DNA of 64,000 bases, taken from NCBI GenBank assembly GCA_023333565.1, contig JAJKFH010001350.1:25682-89681 (forward strand), given 5' to 3'. The stretch is from Puffinus mauretanicus (Eukaryota; Chordata; Aves; Procellariiformes; Procellariidae). Below, one piece after another: positions 48,418-60,849 of this stretch. The notes beneath the pieces were generated by a model. That model worked only from the letters and a program-made list of their open reading frames with translations, did no database searches and was not told the origin of the DNA. Both the position numbers and the translations under genes were made by a program. The stretch's first letter is position 1. The number at the start of each line of letters is the position of its first letter.

Positions 48418-50391
48418 CCTGATGCGCTGCGCTGAATCTTCGTAAGACAAGAGGTTAAAAGATCTGTTTTAACAGAGGGGAGGGCTGTGCAGCACCCCCT
48501 CCTGTGAAGGACAGCAGTAGATGCCATGGCGCCCCGGCCCCCAGGCAGTAAGGAGGCAGGCCAGGGCAGGAGGGTGACCTGGCACTGTTTGCTAGGGTGT
48601 TCTTGGGCTTTCCATTTTCAGTGACAGATTTTTTTAAAAAAATATAAATTCAGACGCTTCTTGCTCAAGATAAACTCTGAAAGTGTAAAACAAGTGGGAA
48701 GTAATGGTGCAATTTCAACCCTCAACAGGGGTGCCGAGAGAGATGATCTCATGTATGCACTGCAAATCACAGGAAGAAGTGGAGCCATGGCTGTGCTGAC
48801 CCCTCTACCCAAGCAATCTGTTCCCCGTTTTACTTATACCCTGCGGTACCCCATGAATGTTAGTAAAATGAAAATAACCATTATTTTCCTACCTATCTTA
48901 AGACGTTCTTCAGATAAATTTGTCAGTCTTGGGAAGCACTCTCCCCATTATTAATATAATAGGTCTGTGATGCCACTTGGCAAACAAACCGTTATGCAAC
49001 CTTTAAAGCTCTTATACAGCAAAGCCTCAAAGGGCATATAAATTTAAGCTTTTCTCGAAGTCTTACGAAGGCAGGAGAGCTTAAACACTTAAAGACATTG
49101 AACTGGGAAAGATTTCCTGCACTACTGACTCTGCTCACCCTCCTATTTTGGGCAACCAGGTCATACAAGCTCAGGAAGGAAGTTAGCAAGCTCCTTATGT
49201 ATCAATATTTGGACTTTTTTGAGCAGTGTGGAAATCGTAACTAACGAGGCAGTTATCTCTAGGGTAAAGAAATACCCCAATATCAAGTAGTGACTTCTAA
49301 GTATGAATATATATTCGGAGCACATGGCATTGGTGAATGTATTTGTAGATTAGGTATGGAACTGTATGTATATTTCGGATTTGCGAGTGTGTGACTGAAC
49401 TGAAAAATCTCTGCGATTTTTTGGGGTAGGTACAGAGTGTGTAAATTTTCATTGATCACATTTATCATCTTCCTTCTTTATACCTAACTTACCATTCTAA
49501 AGCACAATGTTTTAAATTAAAACTCAGAAAACCAAAGTAGATTGAAAAAAAATGCTTCAACAGTATTAATATATTATTCTGAGCGACCCAACTGAGTAAC
49601 CCTTTCCCCTAACATTTCTGATCAATGCAAAAAAGGTCTCCTCAGTTCAAAATGCTATATATTATTTTTTGTACTACACTTGCAAAGAGGAAGACATAGA
49701 TAAGACTCCCTTTCAGACTTTGGGGTTATAGAAGCAATTTTCAAACTTAGCATCCCATACAAGCTCTGTGGATGAAGAGGTGCTGTCAGGGCTGCAGACT
49801 GCCGTATGTTGATGCTGGAGACAGAGGCTGGTGGTTTCTAGCAAGTGGATTACCGAGGTCAGACACAGCAATGTCCCAGCTCTTCTGGGTATAATTTTAG
49901 TGATATAATTAGATATAAGCACATTAAAATAATAAGATTTTTCACTGTTCTATCTTTCAGTTTCAGTCTCTGACCAATTTTATTAGTATAGATCTGTTGC
50001 AAATTTTCCCATCAGTTTTTATTAATTAACTGCTTTAATGTTTGTCTGGCATTAGATCCCAGGTAGACATGAAGGTCCCCTTGTGTTGGGGACTGTATTG
50101 TTTTCCCTGTCATACAAAAAAGTTGTCTGTAGTTTAAGGAGATGACAGAAGAACCTGTAATAAGAAACTCTGAGGTTCGCCAATGAAAAGGAGAGATGTG
50201 GTGGCAGTGAAAACTCAAACCATGCAGTTACACAGCTTAACTATTGCACAACTGGAGAGACCCAAATTGTGTGAATTTTAAGACCATATAAACACATGCA
50301 AAAATAACCACAGCTGCTGTTCAAGCTGGCCTTTGAGGTTTGAAACTTGGCCAGTAGTGCTTAAAACTTGCAGTGTTTTTATCCATGAAGT
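48418..50391. other. Unique non-coding DNA, no gene seen
   Basis: A small GC-richer pocket lies at 48420-48590 (including CATGGCGCCCCGGCCCCC), without a clear promoter or exon. A 97-codon frame (48661-48954) has no recognisable domain. Nothing else is identified up to the inverted repeat. Confidence 0.55.
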
Positions 50392-50684
50392 ATGTTCTGC
50401 ACTGATAAATCACAAGGACATTCCACTGTGCTCTGTCCTGTTCTGCCTTCGCTTGGTACTGAATCTTGCTCTGCCCTTCTGATGCCAATGGAACATATAC
50501 CTACTTGCTAGTTTATGCTTATTTTAAATAACAAATCGGCTTCTTCTTGATAAAGACAATTAAAATAGCAACAAAATCACTGCTCAGAAAGACTGAATAT
50601 GGAATAGTTATTGCAATGCCTAGAAAAACACCTGAGGCAACTGTCCACCTTCTTTGAACAAAATTTCTGGGAGGTTTGAAACAG
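50392..50684 (+). repeat. Perfect inverted repeat, left arm (293 bp)
   Basis: This arm, ATGTTCTGCACTGATAAATC to GGGAGGTTTGAAACAG, is the exact reverse complement of 51414-51706. I compared all 293 positions and found no mismatch or gap. A weaker extension (7 of the next 7 bases with two mismatches) continues inward to 50691. Outward the match stops at once. On the minus strand the arm carries part of a 64-codon frame (50713-50519) with the hydrophobic run GVFLGIAITIPYSVFLSS, which I do not recognise. The arm does not resemble CR1 or the LTR family. Confidence 0.97.
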
Positions 50685-51413
50685 GAGGGACAGTGATGGG
50701 AGTGAATATACAATAACTGTCTATGATGTTCATAACATTAAGGAATATGATGGCAGAGTAAGAGAACGACTCCTTCTCCTTAGAATGTTATTTTCTTTTC
50801 AGATCTTAGAGTGGATGGATCTCTTCCACAGTATCTTTAACAGCCACTAAACAAAGTTCTTGTAATAATATACCATGGAACCAGTTGGATACTAGTTGAT
50901 ACTAGTACTACTGCAAACTATCTGTAAAACTGCATTGAAATTGATACTGTGGTAGAGAAGAACATATGAAAACATTGCACTTAGAGAGAGACCCATACAT
51001 AACAGAACAAACTGGAATGAAAAATTACGTCATTCCCAGTAGTCCCATCAGGTTAAACAGAGAAAGGATAAAGATGGAGGAATGCAGAACTGAGAAACCT
51101 TCGCCTCCCTTCTTTCAATCAATATGAGACGAAGAATCTTTGTCCCTATGGACTAATCTCACCCTAATTTACAATCTCATTTCAGAAACACTGTGGCATG
51201 ACCTATACAGAAAGAAACATAGCCTTCTACTTTTATATATGAAGAATCTATTAATGAAATTCTACAAACACATGTTGCTTCTGCTGGAAAAAAAGCCTCT
51301 GTCATCACCATTCTGAGCACCTCACTGCCTAAAAGATTCTCTATATCAAAATGAAAAAAGAAGGCAAATTTTCAGCTTTTCCAGGAAAAAAAAATTGTTG
51401 TACTAAGTCTCTT
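50685..51413. other. Spacer between the inverted repeat arms (729 bp)
   Basis: AT-rich unique sequence with no recognisable gene or transposon. It shows no symmetry of its own beyond the short imperfect extension at its two edges. If the arms paired, this would be the loop. Confidence 0.8.
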
Positions 51414-51706
51414 CTGTTTCAAACCTCCCAGAAATTTTGTTCAAAGAAGGTGGACAGTTGCCTCAGGTGTTTTTCTAGGCATTGCAATAACTATTCCATA
51501 TTCAGTCTTTCTGAGCAGTGATTTTGTTGCTATTTTAATTGTCTTTATCAAGAAGAAGCCGATTTGTTATTTAAAATAAGCATAAACTAGCAAGTAGGTA
51601 TATGTTCCATTGGCATCAGAAGGGCAGAGCAAGATTCAGTACCAAGCGAAGGCAGAACAGGACAGAGCACAGTGGAATGTCCTTGTGATTTATCAGTGCA
51701 GAACAT
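51414..51706 (-). repeat. Perfect inverted repeat, right arm (293 bp)
   Basis: Exact reverse complement of the left arm at 50392-50684, starting CTGTTTCAAACCTCCCAG and ending TATCAGTGCAGAACAT. The next bases outward (GTATAG) have no counterpart on the left. Full identity over 293 bp is far higher than the divergence seen between any other repeat copies in this window. Confidence 0.97.
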
Positions 51707-54700
51707 GTATAGAACAACACATAGGTTTGACTGCCACTTGTTCTAGATAATAAAAAATTTGATACTCAGTGCTTCTATATTAAATTTTTGTGCAAACTTG
51801 ACTATATGGTAGCAGATTATCATAGCTAGAGTTCTCATGTGGAACTGGTTTGAAACATTCGGACATTTATTTACACACAGATTCCATTAATTTTACTTCA
51901 AAACACAGACATCTCACAATGAAATTTGCCCAGACAGCAAAGCCAAGTGTCTAATTCAAAGAACATAAAAAGCAGTATTAATTTTGTCTGGGAAGAAGGA
52001 CAAAACAAGCTTAAACCAAAATTCCCATAGTCTAGTAAAAGGGCACTGAAATCTAATCTAGACTAAATCTGCTGGGTTGGTCTGAAAAACAGACCCAAGA
52101 AAAGGACATGCAATATAAATATTCAAAGGAATTTTGATTACAGATATGCCTTCAGTTTCAGCATGCCTGAAATAGAAGTTGATTTTCAAATTGCAGTCAT
52201 CTACTAATGGTATATAATAATCCAGCACGGCAGTCTTCAGTCCTAGTCCAATTTTCATATGGGTATTGTGACCTGAAATAAACTTTCTTATGGACTGTTC
52301 CAGAAGTCCAGGAAGGAAAATCCATGTAGAGTGGTCATTCTATTAAATAAGTTTCCTGATAATGTTTCAAAATGGTACATTAATGCATCACAGAATTTAT
52401 GATACTTGTTATTTAAAATTTGTTATATTTCAGTGAAGCATTAATGTTATTCTCAAAGGCCATGATCCTCCAAAGACTCAGCTTTACACGTTGAGAATAC
52501 TCCCCTGGAAATGGATAGCTCACACCTAGGGATCTTTGGAGGGATCTGAACTATAGGGTGTTAACGTGGAAAGGGTTAGCAAAATGTCAGGTGTTCACAT
52601 CTTTATCTGCGGTTCATGCCAACAGCAATTTCTTATTTCATGGTGATCCACACTTTCTTTGTAAATTCACTGTGTCTCAGGCAACAGACATCATTACAGT
52701 TGACTCATCCTTAAGCTTATTTTAGTGCTTGCTGCCTGGTTTCTGCAAACATCTCCTTTTCAAGGTCATTTTCATTTACCTCCAGGACCTAATCTCTTCC
52801 TTTACAGTTAAATTCAGTTAACAGATGTACTTACATCAGGATCTTTGAACTCTTAACACTTTTGAAAATCTTTCTCCCATCAAGGCAAATATGTTTCAGG
52901 TGCAGCAATTCTGTGTGCTTCTCCCCACAGAATGGGATGAGAGGGCAGAGTGCACAACAGAAGGATAATCTGACTGCCTAAATCAAACAAGATATGTCTC
53001 TAACAGTAGTAATACCCATGGTAATTTGTCCAGTTGTAGATGATGGGCCTTATAGTGGTATCTGATGGAAAATGAAGCATTTCCAGATTACAGCATTTCA
53101 ACTGTCTGGTGCATTTGCAGACAGAGCAGAGACATTTCAACCAAGAACATTTTTGTTAAAGGACAGTGTTCTTCTCTTTCTCACACCCAACTTTATGCAT
53201 AAGTCCTGGGTTTTTTTTCCACAGCATGACTGATGTTCAGCCTTTTCATGTTTCAGAGACCAAATAAGTTCTAAAGAAATGTAACAAGGGATAGCAAATG
53301 ATGTTGCAAAAACAAACATAATTGGAAAATCTGAATGTGACAATGAAAGCCTCTTATTTACTTTCCTACCTCATTTGATAATGGACAATTTGATTGGCCT
53401 GGATGGATACACAAAGTTTGCCCTAATACATGGTGATACATTTTTAACAACATTAATCATATCCTGTCAGTCCTACCGTAATGCATTGGCTTTTCAGACT
53501 AGACTCACAGAGCTGTAGAGCAGTCTTTCCATCAAATCTGGAAAGGGGGTCTATAGAGGCATCGAAATGAGAGCATTGTGGATTTTACGTGCTTCAATAA
53601 TAGTGTTTTTAGGTTGTCAGCTTTGATTTGTGTCATTTAAAGTTTGCAGTACACAAATATGCAGATTGTCCCAGCACTTAGCAAAGGATCAGAAATAATT
53701 TTGAAAGTATTGAAAGTTTATGTTCCTGCGGATGGACCAACCTTTGAAGTAATGGGACCCAGAAAATCTTAGATGTCAAATCTGAATAGCCAGACAGATG
53801 TTGCAAAATATATATTTTGTCTTACCATCACTTTATCTGTTCCTTTGACTGCCTTATGTATCCCCTCCTGATCTCTGAAAGTGTATCTATTTGAGTACCT
53901 ATGCTGGAACTACAAAAACGGGTGGAATGTCTAGCTCTGATAAGTATACAGAGACATGATGACTGGTTAGTGAGCTGTTAGTTATAATTTCTGTGTATTT
54001 ATGCTCTGAATATGCATGTTTACTGAACAGACCAGTGATCATAGGTATATGGCAAGTCTACCAGCTGTGGGTGCATTTGGAGAAGAAAAACTTTTGTTGT
54101 TTGTAAGGTGCCTGGAAGACAAATGTAGATTGATGAAACCAAACGAAGCGAAGCCTTCAACCTTGAAATAGTTGCTTCCCTCACAATGAAAATCTTGTTA
54201 CATGGATAAAGAACTGAAATCTCATTCCCTAAATGTGACTCCTATTAGATCCCAAAGTCTGCAATGAGAATCTCCTAGATTTCATGAACCCTTACATCTA
54301 GCATTGAAGTACAGGAGAGATTGTGACAGAAAACACGATTCTCTTTTTTGCCAACATAAATGCATGCTATGCATTATGCTTCAGTGAAAATGTATTTCTG
54401 GACAGTCTTGTCTTGGCTAGTGCATGCTGGGCCATGTGAAAAATCTCTGCAAGTAATTGGATATTTTCAGCTGGGAGCATCTTTCTAGTGTGCAGGGTCA
54501 GGCCAGGTGAAGAGAGGTACAACCAGGAAGCAACTAAAGAACTGGTCCAGAGTACCTGAGAGGAACAGAGAGGAGGCAAGAAGGCAGACATCAGAGAGGG
54601 TGGAAAGAAAGAGACCCAGAAAGTCTGTAGCAGCTCAGGAAGTCACTGGAAAATGCTGGACTGGGATCAAGCATGAAAGAAATAGCCTGCCTTGAATGGA

Positions 54701-55543
54701 CAGAGTGGGCAGGGTAGAGATTTTTTTAGTTACCTTATTAATTTGTTCCACTGGGCAGATCTAGGACTCCCTCTAGTTAAAGTTCCCCTGTTCTAATGAA
54801 ACAAGCAAGAGAGTTTTCGAAGATCTTATGTTGAGTATGTTTTAAGGAAAAGGTGTAGGCAGGTCTGTCATAAAGCTCTGGCCAACACAGAACTGTATCA
54901 GAAGAACATGCCAAATTTCCATTTCTGATCCAAAGATTGTGCAGAGCCAAAGAAATGTTGTTAGCCCTTCATGGCAGAGTCAATATTCGCCCTCGATTTG
55001 TTGTTGTAATTAAAATGATCCTTATATTGTATTTATGACAGTATTCCAACACTGCTGCTAATTCCAAGTTCCTTATCCAGTATATAATCAATGTTTTTAT
55101 AAGCAACTCCCATTGAAGCCACATAGGTTAAAAAACCAGGCAAAACACAACAGATCTCCCCCAATTAAGAAATTTAAAAAATAGCCAATGAAAGTTACAT
55201 TAATTGTTAAACAATATCAATAAGCTGGGTTCATACAAACAACTTTCCCACAGAATCTCTCAAAGCACTTTTGAAACAGGAATAATTAGTCTATGCCACC
55301 AGTATGAAATAATAAGACTGCAGTTTATAGATAAGGAAACTGAGATCTGTAGCTTTTTCTAAGATAATTTGTAAGAGAGTCAAGAATTTTCTATTGTTTC
55401 TTCATTCAGAGAACATGTTTATTTCCTTATAGTAGATAGACAAATATCTTTAAATTAATCTGTTCTTTTTTGTATACTGGTGACATAAGGGGTATTCAAC
55501 AATCCGGACAAAAAGTAACCATAATATTGGGAAGAAGTCAGAA
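51707..55543. other. Unique non-coding DNA, no gene seen
   Basis: No recognisable gene or transposon. A purine-rich stretch lies at about 54540-54640. Frames of 60-75 codons (52058-52258, 53137-53343, 54367-54591) look like chance. Confidence 0.6.
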
Positions 55544-55571
55544 ACACACACACACACACATAAACACACAA
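55544..55571. repeat. (AC)n microsatellite
   Basis: About eight AC units, a short TAA interruption and a few more AC units. Confidence 0.88.
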
Positions 55572-55796
55572 CCTGGCTTCAAAAAGATTCTATTTCTCAA
55601 GGCACTTGAGGAGTAATTTCAGAGAGGAGAGAAACTTCACTAGTTCTCTACATCATGATGAAGCAATATTTAACAAATACTGTGATGCTGCGTAGCAAAA
55701 AGTTACTGGAAATACATTGATTACTACTGTGCAAGTGTGGACTAAGAAATGCCTATATGAATACATCTTAAATGAAATGCTGTGATGTACACGTCA

Positions 55797-55835
55797 ATGC
55801 GCATGTGCATGTGCATGTGCGTGCATGTGTGTGTG
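55797..55835. repeat. Alternating purine-pyrimidine tract, GCATGT/GT type
   Basis: Thirty-nine bases alternate strictly between purine and pyrimidine (ATGCGCATGTGCATGTGCAT and onward), built from GCATGT units and ending in (GT)n. Such tracts favour left-handed Z-DNA under supercoiling and are prone to length change. Confidence 0.8.
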
Positions 55836-58800
55836 GCCTAACATCATTCTTTTTTTTTCTTGTTTTACTCACATTACTCTTGAAGGTCACGCACAAGGGA
55901 GAGTGAGCTGGAATCTATTCCTTCTTATTAGTCATGACTGAACTGGTCCTTTACAAAATCAGTCAGCAACATATGAGCAAAGACGTGAGCATAACTTGAA
56001 GGTGATGGGCTGTACAAATATGGGTGGGGTAGTAATCTGAACCCTTTCTTGTGAGCTGTAATGTGTAAGAGGGAGAAAGCCCAACTTGACCTTTACAGCT
56101 GAGGTTGAATTTGCAAGACAGGTGGAGAGACGCTAACTAATCGTTGTGAACTGTGCAAAGGCAACGTCAAGTCGCTGACAGACGATGCATATGGAGTCAT
56201 ACAACTACTTTCTACAGGTCTCAGTGCAAAAGATTATTCTGCTGCTCATGTATTCTCATTTTCACTTTCTTCCTCTCAACCTTTTCCCCTTTCCTCATCT
56301 AACTCTGATACCTGGTTAATACATAGCAAGTGAAATCCTGAAGTGTCTGCTTGTCGTCTTCACTTTCCTTCTTCAGCACTCATTTGGCAAGGAGTGCAGG
56401 TATCTTGATGGGTATTTATTACAGTGCCGGATCAAAGCTTGAGGACGCTGGCAGTGTCTGAATCTTTCTTTGATCCACAGATAGTATTTCAATTAAAGAC
56501 AGCTTTGGCAGTGCCTCTTGGTTTTCCATCAAACTTTACATCATAGCCTATTCCCCTTTCTCCTCCTACGCTGGAATCTTCCAGGGAAATGTCATCACAT
56601 TATTATTTGTTTTTCAGACCCTTCTCAAGGACTTTGTCATGGTCATATAACATTACAACTCTTGTTTGTTATTACCCCTTTCAACTGTTCAAATGTTAGA
56701 CTAGGATAATCCCTGTGTGATTCAAGTCAATTCTTCACAAGACAGAGTTCCTTTATCTTGTATGCCTTATTTGCTTTATTATTAAGTATATGCCTTTACA
56801 TTTAATGGTATTAAACCAGATTTTAGTTCCTTACACTCAGTTTACCTGATGATACATACCATTCTCCTTTTGAGAGACCCCCACCTCTCCTTTTGAAGAA
56901 GGTGGCATTTTGAAGAAGGCGGAGCATGTGTTAGATAAAGGAAGGGATGTTAATAGTGACAAAAAGATGAAGTGAAATATTAAATGAAATTAATTATTAA
57001 AAAAGAGAGCAAGAGTTAGAGAGCAAGAGCTAACATTAGTCTCAGAAAAAGGAGACTTGGAGACAAATTCATGCAGTCACAGGAGAAGAAGGGAAAAGTA
57101 GTTTTTGTTTGTTTTAAAAAGACTTTACTGGATAAATTAGCTGCTGAAAAAAACAATATTTGCCAGTCATTTGCAATAAGTTATTTGAGCAACTGGAAAA
57201 ACAGCTCACAAACAAGTAGATAAGCATTGGCACTCTTTCAATATAGCCGCATCACAGTATAAATGGGAAGTTGGTAGTGAAGATACGCTAACTGAAGCCA
57301 ACCCTCCCTGCTGCAAAATCTAGGCAGATTTTTAGGGAAATTGCATGGGGCTTTTGAGACATTTATTCAAATCACAATGCCATCCTTGGATTCTATTGGT
57401 GATGTTATCTTAATCTGCATCCAGCATATTATGGTACTGTTTTGCAATAATGCATCACACTTCATCTTGAGAAGTTTTCAGATATTTTATATCCAAACTG
57501 TTTTCTTACCAGCAGTGGTTTATATTGGGTGCAGATGGAGTTACATTGTCTTTACAAATGAGGTCTCCTGCCACCAGGTAAGACATTTGTCACTTCCTTT
57601 TGTTCCTGGCTGCAGAAGTGGGTGATGGAGGAGCCCAGGGAGTAGCCTGACAAAGCAACCCCATTGAGACAGACACCCTGCCCAGCTTCTTGTGCATGGA
57701 GCCAGAACAAACCACTATCTGGCTTTTCATTTAGAGCTCTATGTTTGACCATCAAGAGCTGGCATTCTTTCCTTTGGCAGTTGATTTGTAGCCCCTGTTA
57801 AAGTTAGAGTATAACACCTGCACAACAGTGCACAGCCCCTCTTCCCGATTGCTAACACTGGGATGTGAAAAGCAGTCTGTACACTTGCAACTGCTGACTG
57901 CTTGACCAAAAAGTAAGGCAGTTAGAGTGTAGGAACAGGTCATATTTAAACAACATATTATTATGAAAAATGCCTGCAATTTTTTTTAAAAGTCATGTAT
58001 AATTTCCATTTCCTGTATAACTCTGCATTTGTTCACACACAAAAAGGAAGGAGCTGAAAACTACAGCACACAACAACCCTCCGTACAGGGCAGTCAGTCA
58101 TTTCTGTCTTATCTCAGAATATGCTGGTAAAAAAACATGCCTGGTAACTCTTGAGACTAATAAACTCACTTGGTCACCAAATAGTCATCTCCTTGGAACA
58201 ACATGTGTCTCCTAACAAAAGCATTTTGGAGGAAAAAATAACTTAAACCAAACCATAAGCGTATCTAGATTTTCACTGAAATTTAACATTCTCCTAAACG
58301 GACATAATATAATTCATCTAGGTTGCTGCCTAGAAAAAGTTCTCTGGGGCTTGTCCAGTGTTGGCTGTTAACATATGAAACTCTCTCACCTCAGAAATAT
58401 TTTGTCATCTGGTGAATCATCGTTTGCAGGAAGAGGTAATACCATGTTTTAGATCAAACGTTAGAGTTATAAAAAAAAAGCTTTTAGGTTCCAGCCCTCC
58501 TTTGGGTTTGGAAAACAGTAAAAGTTTAGCTTCCAAAAGATCTCTGCACTTCCTAGTTGGTGAAATGAGGTGTTCAATGCATAGGAGGTAGGGCCTTGGA
58601 GAAGATGTCTTCCAAGAGTTCTTTTAAGAAATGCTTATATTGAGCTGTTGGGTGGTTTTTCCAGTTTGTTCTTTTCACAGTCCCATTTTGATTTAGATGG
58701 ATACACTCTTGCAGTAAATTTTAGTTGGTTTTCTGAATATCAGTGATTAAGGGACTTAGAATACTCATACTATTGTTTTATAGTAATACATTACTTACAT

Positions 58801-60849
58801 AATTACTTCAGTAATATTATTATCTTACTTAAGTGATTCTTTAATACAAAGCACTGAGCAAATACAAATAGACAGTTTTATGACTTCTATATTACATGCT
58901 TATGTTTTGGAATGCTTTTCATTTGCTTGCCTACGACATGAGCTCAAAAAGGTAAGCTTTTGTATTCCAGGAGAGTTATGCCAATGAAATTCACCTCTGG
59001 GCAGCGAGGAAACACTGGTGTATGTATTGTGTAAGAACTCATTGTGCATATTAAATAAGCCCACGTGCTGGCTCACAGAGGCAAATTTCATCCACACCAA
59101 ATGATACTTACACAGACTGCACAATGGCCCATTAATGACTCCTCAGATATATAGCTGTTAATTGCTATTCTGTTAAGAAAGTGCACAAAATTATTGATGG
59201 GGGGCATGCTGTACTATGCATACCACTCTTCCTAAGTTATGGAACACAGAACCAACTGGATTTAATGGCAATGAGAAATTATATATTCTGCCACGTAGCG
59301 GAAATGTGGTAGTTTTAACTTTCAAAAACCAGACCACTGGATTGTTTTGGGTCACTACCACATAGTGTCACGAAATACACTGTGGAATAAAGTAAGTTAT
59401 TCACTCAAAGGATGCTGTAGATTCAGGCTGGTTGTTGTAACTCAGAAAAATTTTCAGACTTTAATTTTATCCGCTTTCCTTGAGTTCTGGTTTTCAGCTA
59501 TCAAGTAATGGTGCTAACTACTTCAGGAATGTGGTTGTTCTTCCTTTTGTTTTGTGCATTGCAGACTCTTTCCTTGCTCATTATATACCCTAAATGTACA
59601 TCAAGTAATGTTCATGTTAAATGACATGACAGATAGCATATATGATCTGATTGTTTTAATAAGCCTGCTAAAGCCAGGAAAATTCTGACTGAGCTGCAGC
59701 TGGAAACAAAGCAAAATTGCCAACAGCATAAAAAGAAATGCAGGAAATTGCCAGTCAAAGTGAGTATTACAAAATATACTGGAAGAAAATAGCAAACTCA
59801 GAACACATTTGTGCTGAGAGAGAAACGTGAGCCTGACACAGCCCAGAGACACTTCTAACAGCGCTTTGATTTGGGCCACTTTCTAAACCGTTCACTGAAC
59901 ATGGTCCTAAAAATGAAGTTTAGCTGGGGAATACAGGATGCGTGTGGTTGCTCACAGAGTGAGACTACACATCAGAGAAACAGCCAGAAGCAACAAACAG
60001 AGGAAGAAGCACTTCTTGCCCTACAAATTATTGTATGGAATATTAAAATATGTTTTATAGCTAGGTTTAGCACAACTGAAACCTTTTATAATGAAGATTT
60101 TTTAAAACACTTGTGGGAAGACCTAGCTTGAGACGTTTCAAATGGATCTGTGTCCAGAAGGCACAGATCTTCAGATTTGATCAGTAAAACTGAAGCACCC
60201 AGATAACTTAATCACTGACAAGCTTTTGTGTAGCCATCTGGTTTTGATGAGATTCCTTGTAGACTGACATAGAACTTAGGTTGATAGTCCCCATGCTTTG
60301 GCTCTCATACTTTGGATTTGGAATTCCCTTTCTGAACAATTACTTAAATACAATTGCAAGTTGTTTGTAAAGATGAATTCACAGAAAATTACTTTTCTAC
60401 TGAGCTGAAAAGGAAGGAGGTCTATTCCTATGTAATTATTACTCAAGAAAACACTATATATCGACTTTTTATTTAGCCTTTTTCTTTAAACTATTTTAAT
60501 TAAACACTTCGGAACTAAGGCAAGACAGAATTATTGACATAATCTTCTTTATTTCTAGTTGTGAATTCAATGCAGTTTTTAATTAATTAGAATTCTGTAT
60601 GGCAAGGCTTCAGAGATGTTTTTATGCTTACCAGTTAGCTTCAAAACTAGGATGTTGTTGCAAAATACCTGAACATTTACAGTAAATTAATCAAATAATC
60701 AGATTTGTTTACTTCCTTACCTGTCCCAGAGAAGAAGTCACTTTTCCTAACCAGTGGAATTCCCTCAACAGTAAATTAATCTTTAAACTGAGTAAATGTA
60801 TAGACAGGCGCAAAAGCATGAAGAGTGATTTTCCACAGTCCGAAGAGTG
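55836..60849. other. Unique non-coding DNA, no gene seen
   Basis: No recognisable gene or transposon. Two small direct repeats lie at 56891-56924 (TTTTGAAGAAGG, 17-bp period) and 57002-57030 (AGAGAGCAAGAG, 14-bp period). The stretch 59630-59780 has even composition and could be a conserved element. A 94-codon frame at 57341-57625 is unremarkable. Confidence 0.55.
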
